Positions 5,801-6,596 of a stretch of 6,596 nt of DNA are shown here, in pieces. The notes below the pieces were generated by a model, which did no database searches, had not been told where the DNA came from, and saw only the letters and a program-made list of their open reading frames with translations. The DNA comes from an uncultured bacterium (GTDB lineage: Bacteria > Planctomycetota > UBA1135 > UBA2386): assembly GCA_938003515.1 (NCBI GenBank), contig CALKYL010000416.1:1-6596 (forward strand), given 5' to 3'. How positions within the stretch are numbered: position 1 is the first letter of the stretch; each line of letters begins with the position of its first letter. The position numbers and the translations under genes are program-made.

Positions 5801-6596
5801 GACGCGCGCTTCTGTCGGTGACCGACAAGGCCGGGATCGCCGAGTTCGCCGCGGGGCTGGTCGACGCGGGCTTCTCGCTGTTGTCGACGGGCGGCACGCG
5901 CGCCGCGATCGCGGAGGCGGGCGTCGAGGTCCAGGAGGTCGCCGACTACACCGGCTTCCCGGAGACGATGGACGGCCGCGTCAAGACGCTGCACCCGAAG
6001 GTCCACGGCGGCCTGCTGGCGCGGCGGGACGACGACGGCCATCGCGCGGCGATGGCCGAGCACGGCATCGACGCGATCGACCTGCTGTGCGTCAACCTCT
6101 ACCGGTTCCGCGAGGCGACGAAGCGGCCCGGCGTCACGCGGGACGAGGTCGTCGAGCAGATCGACATCGGCGGACCGGCGATGATCCGCAGCGCCGCGAA
6201 GAACCACCGGAGCGTCGCGGTCGTCGTCGACCCGAACGACTACCACGAGGTGCTGCGTCTCTTGCGCGAGCACGACGGCGAGCTGCCCTCGGACTTCCTG
6301 CGCCGGCTCGCGGCGAAGGCCTTCGCCCACACGGCCAGCTACGACGCCGCGATCGCGCAGTGGCTCGACTGCGAGCGCCGGACGATGGCGGGCGAGCCGT
6401 TCTTCGCCCGGACCGTCGCGTTCGCCGCCGACAAGGTCATGGAGCTGCGATACGGCGAGAACCCGCACCAGAAGGCGGCGTTCTATTCGTTCGGCGAGCA
6501 GGTCGGATCGCTCGCCGGGGCGAAGCAGCTCGCCGGCAAGGAGCTCAGCTACAACAACATCCTGGACGCCGACGCGGCCGCCTCGCTCGGCGCCGA
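5797..6596 (+). CDS. purH: Bifunctional AICAR transformylase / IMP cyclohydrolase, C-terminus cut by window edge
   Basis: PurH performs the last two steps of de novo purine synthesis in the cytoplasm: formylation of AICAR by 10-formyl-THF, then ring closure to IMP. The first 266 codons are present. The N-terminal MGS-like cyclohydrolase domain begins RRALLSVTDKAGI and contains STGGT (30-34), TGFPETMDGRVKTLHPKVHG (52-71), NLYRF (100-104) and the GGPAMIRSAAKNH block. The transformylase domain starts near 200 with RYGENPHQKAAFY (218-230) and GKELSYNNILDADAA (247-261). Its later catalytic part lies beyond the window. The GTG at 5797 overlaps the prfB TGA (GTGA) and is supported by a strong ribosome-binding site, so translation is probably coupled to prfB. 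One oddity: the family motif VNLYPF reads VNLYRF, with Arg103 for the usual Pro. Confidence 0.97.
   Translation, partial: MRRALLSVTDKAGIAEFAAGLVDAGFSLLSTGGTRAAIAEAGVEVQEVADYTGFPETMDGRVKTLHPKVHGGLLARRDDDGHRAAMAEHGIDAIDLLCVNLYRFREATKRPGVTRDEVVEQIDIGGPAMIRSAAKNHRSVAVVVDPNDYHEVLRLLREHDGELPSDFLRRLAAKAFAHTASYDAAIAQWLDCERRTMAGEPFFARTVAFAADKVMELRYGENPHQKAAFYSFGEQVGSLAGAKQLAGKELSYNNILDADAAASLGA

Overview
The window is a GC-rich bacterial chromosomal segment with six protein genes, in two outward-facing groups. The composition, the ECF sigma/anti-sigma pair, the DUF4097-type lipoprotein, the Fis-type regulator and a frameshifted prfB suggest a GC-rich soil or sediment bacterium, such as Acidobacteriota or a Myxococcota-like lineage. 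The phylum cannot be fixed from this sequence. Five of the six genes lack a convincing Shine-Dalgarno sequence, and all five stop codons inside the window are TGA.

Left group, minus strand, read right to left. An ECF sigma factor (2581-2021) is followed after 31 bp by a membrane-anchored zinc-finger anti-sigma factor (1989-829). After another 106 bp comes the N-terminal part of a HEAT-repeat protein (722 to beyond base 1). A sigma-70-like promoter may drive the last gene separately. The sigma and anti-sigma genes form a standard envelope signal-transduction pair: the zinc domain would hold the sigma factor at the membrane until a signal reaches the large outer domain of the anti-sigma factor.

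Right group, plus strand. A lipoprotein with a DUF4097-like beta-repeat body (2759-3619) is divergent from the sigma gene across 177 bp. A hairpin follows it. Next is a small regulator (3859-4266) that joins a stub of a receiver-like fold, without the phospho-acceptor, to an NtrC/Fis-type helix-turn-helix. A 423-bp gene-free stretch with several GC-rich hairpins and one hairpin/T-tract element then leads to prfB.

prfB (peptide chain release factor 2) is interrupted by an in-frame TGA at codon 25, in the classic CTT-TGA-C context with a purine-rich Shine-Dalgarno-like element just upstream. This is the conserved autoregulatory +1 programmed frameshift, and the full protein is 369 residues. prfB overlaps purH (bifunctional purine biosynthesis enzyme) by a GTGA, with a strong ribosome-binding site inside the prfB end. 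purH runs off the right edge.

I see no defence system, mobile element, CRISPR array, tRNA or rRNA. The strongest non-routine signal is the prfB recoding site. The degenerate REC-Fis regulator and the unrecognised sensor domain of the anti-sigma factor are the least explained parts.
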